Source of the DNA: an uncultured Lachnospiraceae bacterium
Lineage (GTDB): Bacteria; Bacillota; Clostridia; Lachnospirales; Lachnospiraceae
Reading direction: 5' to 3'
Length of the DNA stretch: 64,000 nt
Assembly (NCBI GenBank): GCA_910584725.1
Contig: CAJUBE010000021.1
Location: forward strand, 16,663-80,662
The notes below the pieces were generated by a model. That model was not told the DNA's origin. It worked only from the letters and a program-made list of their open reading frames with translations, and did not search any database. How positions within the stretch are numbered: position 1 is the first letter of the stretch; each line of letters begins with the position of its first letter. The translations under genes were made by a program, and so were the position numbers. Below are positions 35,239 to 44,748 of this stretch, one piece after another.

Positions 35239-35328
35239 GACAGCGTGTGCCAAAAAACACATTTTAATAGGTAAAAAGGTAACTTATACCAGAATCCCTT
35301 TTTAATAGGATAAAGGAGTGAACGAAAA

Positions 35329-38300
35329 GTGAGTGACATGCAATATACGCTCGGCATTGACATCGGGTCAACGACCGTCAAGATTGCCATACTGGACGAA
35401 AGGCATCAGATACTCTTTTCCGACTACAAAAGACATTTCGCAAATATCAGGGAGACCCTCGCGTCTCTTCTTTTCCAGGCGTTTGAAAAGCTCGGAAACC
35501 TCACGGTGCATCCCATCATCACGGGTTCCGGCGGACTGACGCTGGCAAACCACCTGCAGATCCCTTTTGTGCAGGAAGTAATCGCCGTGTCCACATCCCT
35601 GCAGACTTTTGCGCCCGTCACTGACGTGGCGATCGAGCTTGGCGGCGAGGATGCCAAAATCATCTATTTTGAGGGCGGCAACGTGGAGCAGCGCATGAAC
35701 GGCATCTGCGCCGGCGGCACGGGCTCCTTTATCGACCAGATGGCCTCCCTTCTGCAGACGGATGCGGCAGGGCTAAATGAGTATGCCAAAAACTATCATT
35801 CCTTATATACAATAGCGGCGCGCTGCGGCGTATTCGCCAAGTCCGATATCCAACCCCTCATCAACGAGGGCGCCACGAAGGAGGATCTTTCCGCCTCCAT
35901 CTTTCAGGCGGTGGTAAACCAGACCATCAGCGGTCTTGCCTGCGGCAAGCCGATTCGGGGACATGTAGCCTTCCTTGGCGGCCCGCTGCACTTTTTGTCG
36001 GAATTAAAGCAGTCGTTCATTCGCACCTTAAAGCTGGACGACGCCCATATCATCGACACGGACAATTCCCACCTCTTTGCCGCCATCGGTTCCGCCCTAA
36101 ACGCGAAGGAGGACGCTTTCTATACCATGGAGGAGCTGAATGCCAAGCTGTCTACCGATATCAAAATGGAGTTTGAGGTGGAACGCATGGAGCCGCTCTT
36201 TGCCACACAGGCGGATTACGACGCCTTCCGTCTGCGCCACGGCTCCCACCATGTAGCCACTGGTGATCTGGCTTCCTATCGCGGAAACTGCTTTTTAGGG
36301 ATCGACGCCGGCTCCACCACCACAAAGGTTGCCCTCGTGGGCGACGACGGCTCCCTGCTCTACTCTTTCTACAGCAGCAACGACGGCAGCCCCTTAAAAA
36401 CGGCAATCCGCTCCCTCAAGGAGATCTATAAACTGCTCCCGGCGGGGGTGAAAATTGCCCGCTCCTGTTCCACCGGCTACGGCGAAGCGCTGATGAAAGC
36501 TGCCTTTCTCTTGGATGACGGCGAGGTGGAGACAGTGGCGCACTACAATGCCGCCGCTTTCTTCGACCCGGATGTGGACTGCATCCTGGATATCGGCGGA
36601 CAGGACATGAAATGCATTAAGATCAAAAACCACACCGTGGACAGCGTGCAGCTCAACGAGGCCTGCTCCTCAGGCTGCGGCTCCTTCATAGAAACCTTTG
36701 CCAAGTCACTAAACTACGGCGTGGAGGACTTTGCCAAAACCGCCCTCTTCGCGGAGCATCCCATCGATTTGGGCACCCGCTGTACGGTGTTTATGAACTC
36801 TAAAGTGAAACAGGCGCAGAAGGAAGGTGCTTCCGTCTCCGATATCTCCGCGGGGCTGGCATACTCCGTCATCAAAAACGCGCTGTTTAAGGTGATCAAA
36901 GTCTCCGACGCCTCGGAACTCGGCAAAAACATTGTCGTGCAGGGCGGCACCTTCTACAACGACGCAGTTCTTAGAAGCTTTGAAAAGATTGCCGACTGCG
37001 AGGCGATCCGCCCGGATATCGCCGGCATCATGGGAGCTTTCGGCGCGGCGCTGATCGCCAGGGAACACTACAGCGAAGGTTATCAAACTTCCATGCTGAA
37101 TCTGGAGCAGATCACCAACCTGCAGTTCGAGACGAGCATGGCAAAGTGCAAGGGCTGTACCAACAACTGCCGTCTCACCATCAATAAATTTACGGGCGGG
37201 CGTCAGTATATCTCCGGCAACCGCTGTGAGAGAGGACTCGGACGGGCGAAAAAGGAAAACGGGGCGCCTAATCTCTTTGACTATAAGCTGAAGCGGTACT
37301 TCTCCTACGAGTCGCTGCCGGCGAACGAGGCGAAACGGGGCACCGTGGGTATTCCGCGGGTGTTAAACATGTACGAGAATTACCCTTTCTGGTTCACTTT
37401 CTTTACAAAGCTGGGCTTTCGGGTAGTGCTCTCCCCTGTTTCCAACCGCAAGATCTATGAGCTCGGTATCGAATCCATCCCCAGTGAGTCGGAATGCTAT
37501 CCGGCAAAGCTGGCGCACGGACATGTATCGTGGCTCATCAAGCAGAAGGTGGACTTTATCTTCTACCCCGCCCTCTTTTACGAGCGGGATGAGTTTCACG
37601 ACGCCAACAACCACTACAACTGCCCCATCGTCACCTCCTACTCCGAAAACATCAAGAACAACGTGGAAGAAATCGGACGCGGCGAGGTAGCTTTCCGCAA
37701 TCCCTTTATGTCCTTCAAGAGCCTGCAGACTGTGACGGAGGCGCTGACGAGGGAATTCCAGGAGCTTCCTATAACAGCCGTTATGGACGCTGCCGAGGCA
37801 GCGTGGACAGAACTCGCCGCGGCGAGGCAGGACATGCGGGATAAGGGCGAAGAAGTGCTCCGCTATCTGGAGGCAAACCACAAGCGCGGCATCGTGCTGG
37901 CGGGACGCCCGTACCACGTTGACCCGGAAATCAACCACGGCATTCCCGAGCTGATTACTTCTTACGATATCGCGGTGCTGACCGAGGACTCCGTCTCCCA
38001 TCTGGCGGCTCCCGAGAGACCGCTGATTGTCTCCGACCAGTGGATGTACCACTCCAGACTTTACGCGGCGGCAAGCTTCGTCAAGACAAGGGACGATCTG
38101 GATCTGATCCAGCTCAATTCCTTCGGCTGCGGTCTTGACGCCGTGACCACAGACCAGGTAAACGACATCCTTACCGGCTCCGACAAAATCTATACCTGCC
38201 TGAAAATTGACGAGGTCAACAATCTGGGCGCAGCGAGAATCCGCATCCGCTCCCTGCTCTCCGCGATTCAGGTGCGGGAACAGAAGGGAGAGCCGCGCAC

Positions 38301-39603
38301 GATACACTCCAGCGCCATCACGAAAGTGCCTTTTACCGAGGAGATGAGAAGGAATTACACCATCCTCTGCCCCCAGATGTCACCGATCCATTTTGAGATC
38401 ATGGAGGCGGCCTTCAATGCCTGCGGCTATCATTTTGAGGTGCTCGGCAACGACACGAGGCAGGCTGTGGACGTGGGGCTAAAATATGTAAACAATGACG
38501 CCTGTTATCCTTCCCTGATTGTGGTGGGACAGATTATGGACGCCCTTCTTTCCGGCAAATATGACTTGAATAAAGTGGCTGTCATCATGAGCCAGACCGG
38601 CGGCGGCTGCCGTGCCACCAACTATGTGGGCTTTATTAGACGTGCCTTGGAAAAAGCGGGTATGCCGCAGATTCCCGTGATCTCCTTAAATCTGGCGGGC
38701 ATCGAGAGCAATCCCGGCTTCCATTTAAATGCCGATCTTCTGATCCGCGCCGCCTACAGCGCCCTCTTCGGAGATATCTTCATGCGGTGCGTCTATCGGA
38801 TGCGGCCCTACGAGAAAGAGCCCGGCTCGGTGGATGCGTTGCACGCGGAATGGGTAAAAAAGTGTCAGAAATTCGTTTCTGGAAAATCCATGAACTATTT
38901 GACCTTTCAAAAAATGTGCCGTCAAATTGTGCGGGATTTTGATGCAGTTCCCATTTTCGAAGACATGCGCAAGCCCCGCGTGGGCATTGTGGGCGAAATT
39001 CTGGTGAAATTCGCCCCGACAGCCAACAATCATCTGGTGAAGCTTCTGGAGTCGGAGGGCGCGGAGGCTGTGGTGCCTGATCTGTTAGATTTCATGCTCT
39101 ACTGTTTCTATAACCAGATTTACAAGGCGGATTTCCTCGGCACCTCGAAAAAGGCAGCGTTGGTCTCCCGCTTCGGCATACATGCGCTTGAAAAGCTGCG
39201 CGCGCAGTCCGCGAAAGAATTTGCAAAAAGCAGACATTTCACACCGCCCGTCAGCATCTATACGCTGGTGGACTACGCGAAACCGATCGTCGATATCGGC
39301 AATCAGACCGGCGAGGGATGGTTCCTCACAGGGGAAATGGTGGAACTGATCCACAGCGGCGTAAATAATATCGTCTGCACCCAACCTTTCGGCTGCCTGC
39401 CCAACCATGTGGTGGGCAAGGGCGTGATCAAGGAGCTGCGCAAACGCTTCCCAGGCTCCAACATCGTGGCCATCGACTACGATCCCGGTGCCAGCGAAGT
39501 CAATCAGCTGAACCGCATCAAGCTGATGCTATCCACGGCCCAGAAAAACCTGAGAAAAATGCCATCGACCAGCGACGATTCAGGGCAGGCCGTCTGCTCA
39601 TAG
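35329..39603 (+). CDS. 2-hydroxyacyl-CoA dehydratase activase-like fusion protein
   Basis: A 1424-residue cytosolic protein made of two ASKHA activase domains (LGIDIGSTTVKIAIL near residue 8; FLGIDAGSTTTKVALV near 325), each with CSSGCGSF- or CAGGTGSF-type cysteine motifs for a bridging [4Fe-4S] cluster; a cysteine segment (CKGCTNNCRLTI, about 605) of the DUF2229 region; and a C-terminal HgdB-like dehydratase-subunit region. Activases use ATP to push one electron into dehydratases. The natural substrate of this long form is unknown. Start is GTG with AAGGAG upstream; an ATG lies three codons in. A strong promoter and a terminator flank it. Confidence 0.88.
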   Translation: MSDMQYTLGIDIGSTTVKIAILDERHQILFSDYKRHFANIRETLASLLFQAFEKLGNLTVHPIITGSGGLTLANHLQIPFVQEVIAVSTSLQTFAPVTDVAIELGGEDAKIIYFEGGNVEQRMNGICAGGTGSFIDQMASLLQTDAAGLNEYAKNYHSLYTIAARCGVFAKSDIQPLINEGATKEDLSASIFQAVVNQTISGLACGKPIRGHVAFLGGPLHFLSELKQSFIRTLKLDDAHIIDTDNSHLFAAIGSALNAKEDAFYTMEELNAKLSTDIKMEFEVERMEPLFATQADYDAFRLRHGSHHVATGDLASYRGNCFLGIDAGSTTTKVALVGDDGSLLYSFYSSNDGSPLKTAIRSLKEIYKLLPAGVKIARSCSTGYGEALMKAAFLLDDGEVETVAHYNAAAFFDPDVDCILDIGGQDMKCIKIKNHTVDSVQLNEACSSGCGSFIETFAKSLNYGVEDFAKTALFAEHPIDLGTRCTVFMNSKVKQAQKEGASVSDISAGLAYSVIKNALFKVIKVSDASELGKNIVVQGGTFYNDAVLRSFEKIADCEAIRPDIAGIMGAFGAALIAREHYSEGYQTSMLNLEQITNLQFETSMAKCKGCTNNCRLTINKFTGGRQYISGNRCERGLGRAKKENGAPNLFDYKLKRYFSYESLPANEAKRGTVGIPRVLNMYENYPFWFTFFTKLGFRVVLSPVSNRKIYELGIESIPSESECYPAKLAHGHVSWLIKQKVDFIFYPALFYERDEFHDANNHYNCPIVTSYSENIKNNVEEIGRGEVAFRNPFMSFKSLQTVTEALTREFQELPITAVMDAAEAAWTELAAARQDMRDKGEEVLRYLEANHKRGIVLAGRPYHVDPEINHGIPELITSYDIAVLTEDSVSHLAAPERPLIVSDQWMYHSRLYAAASFVKTRDDLDLIQLNSFGCGLDAVTTDQVNDILTGSDKIYTCLKIDEVNNLGAARIRIRSLLSAIQVREQKGEPRTIHSSAITKVPFTEEMRRNYTILCPQMSPIHFEIMEAAFNACGYHFEVLGNDTRQAVDVGLKYVNNDACYPSLIVVGQIMDALLSGKYDLNKVAVIMSQTGGGCRATNYVGFIRRALEKAGMPQIPVISLNLAGIESNPGFHLNADLLIRAAYSALFGDIFMRCVYRMRPYEKEPGSVDALHAEWVKKCQKFVSGKSMNYLTFQKMCRQIVRDFDAVPIFEDMRKPRVGIVGEILVKFAPTANNHLVKLLESEGAEAVVPDLLDFMLYCFYNQIYKADFLGTSKKAALVSRFGIHALEKLRAQSAKEFAKSRHFTPPVSIYTLVDYAKPIVDIGNQTGEGWFLTGEMVELIHSGVNNIVCTQPFGCLPNHVVGKGVIKELRKRFPGSNIVAIDYDPGASEVNQLNRIKLMLSTAQKNLRKMPSTSDDSGQAVCS

Positions 39604-39613
39604 AAAAGAAATC

Positions 39614-39692
39614 GAGTAGGGAAGATTCTTCTTCCCCTACTCACCGCGCGCCCCATGCGCCGCCTTAGCGGCATACTTCCTCTGCATGGGGC
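39614..39692 (+). repeat. R2 structured element, copy 1 (3' UTR)
   Basis: Hairpin GAGTAGGGAAG / CTTCCCCTACTC, then CCGCGCG, then stem GCCCCATGC (39650) / GCATGGGGC (39684) enclosing GCCGC-CTTA-GCGGC and the sequence ACTTCC. It lies 10 bases after the giant gene and 13 bases before its terminator. It matches copy 2 at 53699 with paired base changes in the stems. Confidence 0.75.
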
Positions 39693-39705
39693 TTCACACA
39701 AATAA

Positions 39706-39731
39706 ACCGGGTGCACACATATGCGCCCGGT
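39706..39731. terminator. Bidirectional terminator between 35329 and 39773 genes
   Basis: ACCGGGTGC / GCGCCCGGT stem with an 8-base loop; plus strand continues AATTTTA and minus strand TTTATTTG. Confidence 0.7.
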
Positions 39732-39772
39732 AATTTTATGCTATCATATATTCTTTCACATCACATCCCAGT

Positions 39773-40063
39773 CTAATAAAACGTCTTATCCACCTTGCGG
39801 TTGATAAAGCGGATCTTATCCCGCACCTCCTCCGCAAGTTCCTGAATCGCGTCGTCCGCGCTCTCCTTCTGCAGCTGGTTCACGCAGAACACACAGGAGC
39901 CGAAAGTATCGTTTGAAAAAAACTTCGGTTTTTCCCATTTTACAAAATAGGATACCCTATGTCTCAGCAGAACCTTCTCAATTTTCTCCTTGGTCTCCAT
40001 GTCCTTTACCTGACACCATTCCAGTTCGTTGTGTACCTTAACTTTCTGATACGCTGTCTCCAT
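39773..40063 (-). CDS. Hypothetical protein, 96 residues
   Basis: Not recognised. A small charged protein with a CVFC pair near residue 58 and a C-terminal amphipathic helix (AIQELAEEVRDKIRFINRK). No signal or membrane segment. AGGTAAATT and a G-rich stretch precede the ATG. It stands alone, with terminators on both sides. Confidence 0.65.
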   Translation of the reverse strand: METAYQKVKVHNELEWCQVKDMETKEKIEKVLLRHRVSYFVKWEKPKFFSNDTFGSCVFCVNQLQKESADDAIQELAEEVRDKIRFINRKVDKTFY

Positions 40064-40189
40064 AATTTACCTGTTCCCCCTCGAAGCATTCATACATATA
40101 AATTATAAAGTAAAATGATGAATTATGCAAATCTTTTTCTAATTCTGTCTATCCTTCTGTCTATCTTTCCCCAAATATGCAGAATGAAA

Positions 40190-40211
40190 CGCACCGTCCG
40201 AAGGCGGTGCG
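40190..40211 (-). terminator. Terminator of the small secreted protein gene
   Basis: CGCACCG (40190) pairs with CGGTGCG (40205) over an 8-base loop, about 30 bases after the stop at 40243. On the minus strand the tail is only mildly T-rich. Confidence 0.55.
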
Positions 40212-40242
40212 CTTTTCCCCCACACTTAAATTGTATTTCCTT

Positions 40243-40821
40243 TTATTTTGCCTCGATAAATGCAAGATGACCATTGCCCGTAATATCAACAGTTACATGA
40301 TCGTCAGCAACTACAGTCGGAACTGCCGTCCAGTTGTCATCAGCAACACGCTGATAAACGGTGATCGCCTGTCCTGCCTTTACGCCGGGAGCGTAGAAAG
40401 TGATCTGCGCCGTGTCGTAGCCCGCATGCGTGTGTACATTTGCAACAGCAAGCAGGGAACCCTTGCCCTGAGCCAGCTCCTTCGCTGCATAAACTCTCTT
40501 GAGTTCAGGCTTTAACAGTTCAAATGTAAGGCCGGGAGCCGCTTCGCCGTCAAGAACGGCGCCCTTACCGATCGCCAGATCCTGTACCTGCTCGGGATCC
40601 ATAGCCCAATGATCAACAACCGCGTTGTTCATATGCTCACCGATGGTCTTATCCTCAGCGATGGCAAGAACAGTCTCAGCGGGAATGCCGATATCCGAGC
40701 CTGCCTCCAGATAAACCGCTACGGGAGCGCCAGGAGCGCCGATGCTCTCACCCTCTTTTGCCATAACAGGCATAGAGAAAATCATAGCCCCTGCCAGTGT
40801 CAATGCAATTACTTTCTTCAT
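40243..40821 (-). CDS. Small secreted protein of unknown function
   Basis: A 192-residue protein with a clear signal peptide (MKKVIALTLAGAMIFSMPVMA, cleavage after about residue 21) and no lipobox. The mature part has a helical half and a beta-rich C-terminus (about 110-192) that looks like a small immunoglobulin-like domain. No catalytic motif is recognised. The start at 40821 follows AAGGAGG by 10 bases. It is divergent from metA; the 266-base spacer holds the metA promoter. Confidence 0.75.
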   Translation of the reverse strand: MKKVIALTLAGAMIFSMPVMAKEGESIGAPGAPVAVYLEAGSDIGIPAETVLAIAEDKTIGEHMNNAVVDHWAMDPEQVQDLAIGKGAVLDGEAAPGLTFELLKPELKRVYAAKELAQGKGSLLAVANVHTHAGYDTAQITFYAPGVKAGQAITVYQRVADDNWTAVPTVVADDHVTVDITGNGHLAFIEAK

Positions 40822-40997
40822 TTCAATCATCCTCCTTTTTGTCAAAAACTCAGCTGCCTTTAAGTGTGGTCTTCTCTGCCGGGGAAACCGCTCCCCGAGA
40901 ATGTACTTTTATAGTATACCACCTTCCATATGATGGCAATTCCCTTTTCCTGATTTTGCAGAAAAATTTCCCGAATCTCCCCTCTGTCTTGTACGTC

Positions 40998-41062
40998 TTG
41001 CACGCCCCTTTCGTTTGTGATATGATACATTGTATCATTTGTAACTTCATATATATGATACA
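40998..41062 (+). promoter_or_regulatory. metA promoter with overlapping palindromic operator
   Basis: TTGCAC (40998-41003), 17-base spacer, TATGAT (41021-41026). The -10 is embedded in a perfect palindrome ATGATACATTGTATCAT (41022-41038), and a half-site ATGATACA recurs at 41055-41062. This layout fits a repressor site. No SAM or T-box riboswitch is seen in the leader. Confidence 0.7.
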
Positions 41063-41087
41063 ACCCCAGAGAAAGGTAGGGATTCAC

Positions 41088-42002
41088 ATGCCCATCAAAG
41101 TAGCTGATTTACTGCCGGCAACCGGCATTTTAGAGAGAGAAAATATATTTGTTATGACAGAATACCGGGCGATGCATCAGGATATCCGTCCGCTGGATGT
41201 TTTGATATTAAATTTGATGCCCACCAAGGAAGTAACCGAGACCCAGCTTCTCAGAAAGCTTTCAAACACGCCTTTGCAAGTGAACGTGGAATTTCTGCAG
41301 ACCGCCAGCTATACGCCGCAGCATGCCGATTCCAACCACATGGAAGCTTTTTATACAACCTTTGACCAAATTAAAGAACGCAAGTTTGACGGCATGATTA
41401 TCACCGGCGCGCCGCTTGATCATGTCCGTTTTGAAAAAGTGGCCTATTGGGACGAAATCTGCACCATCATGGAGTGGGGCCGCACACACGTGCACTGTAC
41501 CCTCCATCTGTGCTGGGGCGCTTATGCCGCCCTGTACTATTTCTACGGCCTTGACCGGGAGGACTTAGACGAAAAGCTGTCCGGTGTGTACACGCATCGG
41601 ATTTTGAAGCGAAAATCTCCTCTCTTCCGTGGTTTTGACGATATTTTCCACGCGCCACAGTCCCGTGCCATGACGATCGATCCGGCTCAGATCGCCTCCG
41701 TGCCGAATCTGGAACTGATGGCTGTCTCGGATGAGGCCGGTATGGCCATTGCCAAGACAGAGGACAGCAGACATTTCTTCATTACCTGCCATCTGGAGTA
41801 CGACGCGGATACACTGGCGCTCGAATACGCCCGTGACATGGAAAAGGGCATGAACCCCAAAATCCCGGTAAACTACTTCCCTGGAGACGACCCCACAAAG
41901 GAACCGGTTGTGAACTGGCGTTCCGCGGGACAGCTTCTTTTCTCGAATTGGCTCAATTACTACGTCTATCAGACCACGCCCTACGATGTGCGTGAAATTT
42001 AA
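41088..42002 (+). CDS. metA: Homoserine O-acyltransferase MetA
   Basis: First committed step of methionine synthesis: transfers an acyl group from acyl-CoA to homoserine. The 304-residue protein begins MPIKVADLLPATGILERENIFVM and has Cys142 (LHLCWGAY), and HLEYD gives the His/Glu pair. The acyl-CoA choice in this family depends on residue 111 (Glu for acetyl, Gly for succinyl); here it is Asp111 (GAPLDHV), so acetyl-CoA is the better guess. The ATG at 41088 is chosen over the upstream ORF extension, which runs through the promoter. Confidence 0.95.
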   Translation: MPIKVADLLPATGILERENIFVMTEYRAMHQDIRPLDVLILNLMPTKEVTETQLLRKLSNTPLQVNVEFLQTASYTPQHADSNHMEAFYTTFDQIKERKFDGMIITGAPLDHVRFEKVAYWDEICTIMEWGRTHVHCTLHLCWGAYAALYYFYGLDREDLDEKLSGVYTHRILKRKSPLFRGFDDIFHAPQSRAMTIDPAQIASVPNLELMAVSDEAGMAIAKTEDSRHFFITCHLEYDADTLALEYARDMEKGMNPKIPVNYFPGDDPTKEPVVNWRSAGQLLFSNWLNYYVYQTTPYDVREI

Positions 42003-42027
42003 TTTCCCGCACAATCATGCAGAAAGC

Positions 42028-42055
42028 AAAAAAGAGTGCAGATGCACTCTTTTTT
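42028..42055. terminator. Bidirectional terminator between metA and ligA
   Basis: AAAAAAGAGTGCA / TGCACTCTTTTTT, 13-bp stem with a two-base GA between the arms; T runs serve both strands. Confidence 0.85.
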
Positions 42056-42077
42056 ATCGCCATATCAATAGCGTGCG

Positions 42078-44039
42078 TTATTCATTTAGATATTCTTTCA
42101 TAAAGTCTTCCTCTGACAAAATCCTCACGCCCAGCTCCTTCGCCTTTTTATTCTTGGAGGACTGGGAAGCCGTATCGTTGTTAATCAGGCAGACAGTCTT
42201 CCCGGTCACGCTGCCGGTCACCTTTCCGCCCCTCTTTTCGATTTCCTCCTTCATGGCGTTTCTGTTCTCAAAATGCGATAGACTTCCCGTGATGACAAAA
42301 CTCATGCCGGTCAGCGTCTGCTCCTCCTCCGCAGTCTCCTGCCTCTCAATCTCCACTTCGCCAAGCAGGTGTTCCAGCTGCTCCATCGCCTCTTCTTTGT
42401 GAAAATAATCGTAAATGCTCAGGGCAATCACTTCCCCGACACCGTCAATCTCCGCAAGCTCCTCCGCCGTGGCATCCCGCAGCGCCTGCAGCTCGTACTG
42501 AAAATATCTGCACAGCATTTTGGCGTTAGCCACACCCACATTCTCAATTCCCAGCCCGTAAAGCAGCCGCGGCAGCGTGGTTCTTCTCGCCCGTTCCAGA
42601 CTTTCCGAAAGATTCTGATAAGACTTCTCACCGAAGCCCTCCATCTGCGTAATCTCCTCCCGGAACCGCTCCAGCCGGAACAGATCCGCAAACTCATGCA
42701 GATATCCCTTCGCCAGAAACTTTTCCAGCGTTGATTCCGACAGACCGTCCACATTCAGAGCATCCCGGCTCACCAGCAGGGTAAACGCCTTGATTTTCTT
42801 CGCGTCGCATTCGGGATTGTCGCAGAGAAGCGACTGCACATCGTTCACCTGGCTAATGCGGGTGGGCTGGCCGCATACAGGACAGGCCGACGGAATTTCC
42901 AACGAATCACTTTTCGTCAGGTTCTCCGCAATCTGTGGAATAATCATATTCGCCTTATAGACCGTAATCCTGTCCCCTATGCCAAGCTTAAGCTCCCGCA
43001 CAATGCTGATATTGTGCACGGACGCCCGGCTCACCGTAGTGCCCTCCAGCTCCACCGGCTCAAAAATGGCCACGGGATTGATTAACCCAGTGCGGCTGGC
43101 GCTCCATTCCATCTCCACAAGGGTCGTCTCCCGCAGCTCATCCGCCCACTTAAAGGCGATGGAATCCCGGGGGAATTTCGCCGTCCTGCCAAGTGACGCG
43201 CCGTAAACCATGTCCTCATAGGTGAGCACAAGCCCGTCGGAAGGCACGTCGTAGGTCTGTATCTTCTCTTCAAAATAACTAATGTTATCTAAGATATCTT
43301 CCGGCGTCACCAGACGGTGCTCCACCACGTCAAATCCCTGCTCTTTCAGAAAAGCAAACTGCTCCACGCGGGAATTGTGGAAATCCACGTCCGCCCGCAC
43401 AAGGGAAAAGGCGTAAAAGCGCACCCCTCTCTGTGCGGTAATCCGGCTGTCAAGCTGTCTGACACTGCCGCTGCACAAATTTCTGGGATTTTTATACTTG
43501 GCCTGCTCGTCCGCAATTTCCCTGTTAATCTTCTCAAAGCCGCTATACGTGATGACCGCCTCACCCCGCAGGATCAGCTCACCCTTGTAAGGAATACCGA
43601 AGGGCAGATTTTTGAATACCCTGGCATTGTTTGTGACCACCTCGCCCACTTCGCCGTTTCCTCTTGTCACCGCCTTTTGCAGCACGCCGTCCCTGTACGT
43701 CAGCACAATGGTCAGTCCGTCCAGCTTCCATGAGAGAAGCCCGCTTTTCCCATTCAGCCAGTCTGCAAGCTCCTCCCGGCTCTTTGTCTTCGCCAGGGAG
43801 AGCATGGGCGATTCATGCCGCTCTTTGGGCAGCTCATCTACCGCCTCATAACCTACCTGTACTGTCGGGCTGTCTGTTAAAATAACACCCAGTTGTTTTT
43901 CCAGCTCCGTCAGCTCGTCATAAAGCCTGTCGTACTCAAAGTTCGACATGATCTCCTCATCCTTGGCATAGTAGGCTTCGGAAGCTCTGTTTAAGAGGGA
44001 GACAAGCTCCCGCATACGATCCATTTTATTTTCTGTCAT
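42078..44039 (-). CDS. ligA: NAD-dependent DNA ligase LigA
   Basis: Seals nicks in replication and repair using NAD. The 653 residues contain the adenylation Lys105 in SWKLDGLT, an OB fold, a four-cysteine zinc finger (CPVCGQP..CDNPEC), HhH repeats and a C-terminal BRCT domain (about 575-650). The start at 44039 (MTENKMDRM) overlaps the end of the upstream pseudouridine-synthase gene by 14 bases, implying coupled translation. It ends just before the shared terminator. Confidence 0.97.
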   Translation of the reverse strand: MTENKMDRMRELVSLLNRASEAYYAKDEEIMSNFEYDRLYDELTELEKQLGVILTDSPTVQVGYEAVDELPKERHESPMLSLAKTKSREELADWLNGKSGLLSWKLDGLTIVLTYRDGVLQKAVTRGNGEVGEVVTNNARVFKNLPFGIPYKGELILRGEAVITYSGFEKINREIADEQAKYKNPRNLCSGSVRQLDSRITAQRGVRFYAFSLVRADVDFHNSRVEQFAFLKEQGFDVVEHRLVTPEDILDNISYFEEKIQTYDVPSDGLVLTYEDMVYGASLGRTAKFPRDSIAFKWADELRETTLVEMEWSASRTGLINPVAIFEPVELEGTTVSRASVHNISIVRELKLGIGDRITVYKANMIIPQIAENLTKSDSLEIPSACPVCGQPTRISQVNDVQSLLCDNPECDAKKIKAFTLLVSRDALNVDGLSESTLEKFLAKGYLHEFADLFRLERFREEITQMEGFGEKSYQNLSESLERARRTTLPRLLYGLGIENVGVANAKMLCRYFQYELQALRDATAEELAEIDGVGEVIALSIYDYFHKEEAMEQLEHLLGEVEIERQETAEEEQTLTGMSFVITGSLSHFENRNAMKEEIEKRGGKVTGSVTGKTVCLINNDTASQSSKNKKAKELGVRILSEEDFMKEYLNE

Positions 44040-44748
44040 ACAACCCACAGAGCCGGTACAGCTCCTCCCGCTCCTTTCCTGTCAACTCCCGGTACTCGCC
44101 CGGCTTCAGCTTTTCCAACCTTATATTAATAACGCGTGTTCTTTTCAGACTCTTTATCCGGTATCCCTGTGTCTCGCACATGCGCCTGATCTGCCTGTTC
44201 AACCCTTGGGTAAGCACCATCCGCAAGGTTTTCTCACCGATCCGCTCAATCTCACAGGGGCGGGTCGTCTGCCCCAGCTCCTCCAGATACACGCCCTCCC
44301 GCATGTGCGCTATCGCGCTGTCCTCCCACTTTCGGTCGGCCTTGACAATATACTCTTTCTCATGCCCGTTCTTTCCGCGCATCATCGCGTCGATCAGATC
44401 CCCATCGTCGGTGAGAAGCAGAAGGCCCTCGGAATCCTTATCAAGCCTGCCCGCATAGGTCACGCGTTTATGATACTCGATTTCCTTCGTCACAAGCCGT
44501 CCCGCATGGGCATCCCGCTCCGAGCAGACCACCCCCACAGGTTTATAGTAGGCCAGCACCACCTTTTCATCAGGCAAGGAAACGCGTTTCCCCCGGACTT
44601 CCACCCGGTCATCCAGCCCGGCCTTCATGCCGGCGACAGCCCTCTCGCCGTTTACGAATACCTCGCCGCTCTCTATCAGCTTATCCGCATCCCTCCTGGA
44701 GCATACGCCGCAGGCGGCCAGATATTTATTGAGACGTATCTTTTCCAT
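44026..44748 (-). CDS. rRNA pseudouridine synthase (RsuA/RluB family)
   Basis: Converts a specific uridine in rRNA to pseudouridine. A 240-residue protein with an N-terminal S4 domain (IRLNKYLAACGVCSRRDADKLI) and the catalytic motif GRLDKDSEGLLLLT, whose Asp is the nucleophile. The exact target is unknown; some relatives act on 23S, others on 16S rRNA. The start at 44748 has GGAGAAGG upstream and lies inside the end of the SGNH gene (23-base overlap). Confidence 0.93.
   Translation of the reverse strand: MEKIRLNKYLAACGVCSRRDADKLIESGEVFVNGERAVAGMKAGLDDRVEVRGKRVSLPDEKVVLAYYKPVGVVCSERDAHAGRLVTKEIEYHKRVTYAGRLDKDSEGLLLLTDDGDLIDAMMRGKNGHEKEYIVKADRKWEDSAIAHMREGVYLEELGQTTRPCEIERIGEKTLRMVLTQGLNRQIRRMCETQGYRIKSLKRTRVINIRLEKLKPGEYRELTGKEREELYRLCGLYDRK

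Noticed and set aside
37363..38307. 314-residue minus-strand ORF inside the giant activase gene
   Set aside because: Antisense to conserved domains, low-complexity composition, no start signal.
40846..41087. Possible SAM riboswitch upstream of metA
   Set aside because: None of the SAM-I conserved sequence or stems is seen; a palindromic operator explains the region better.
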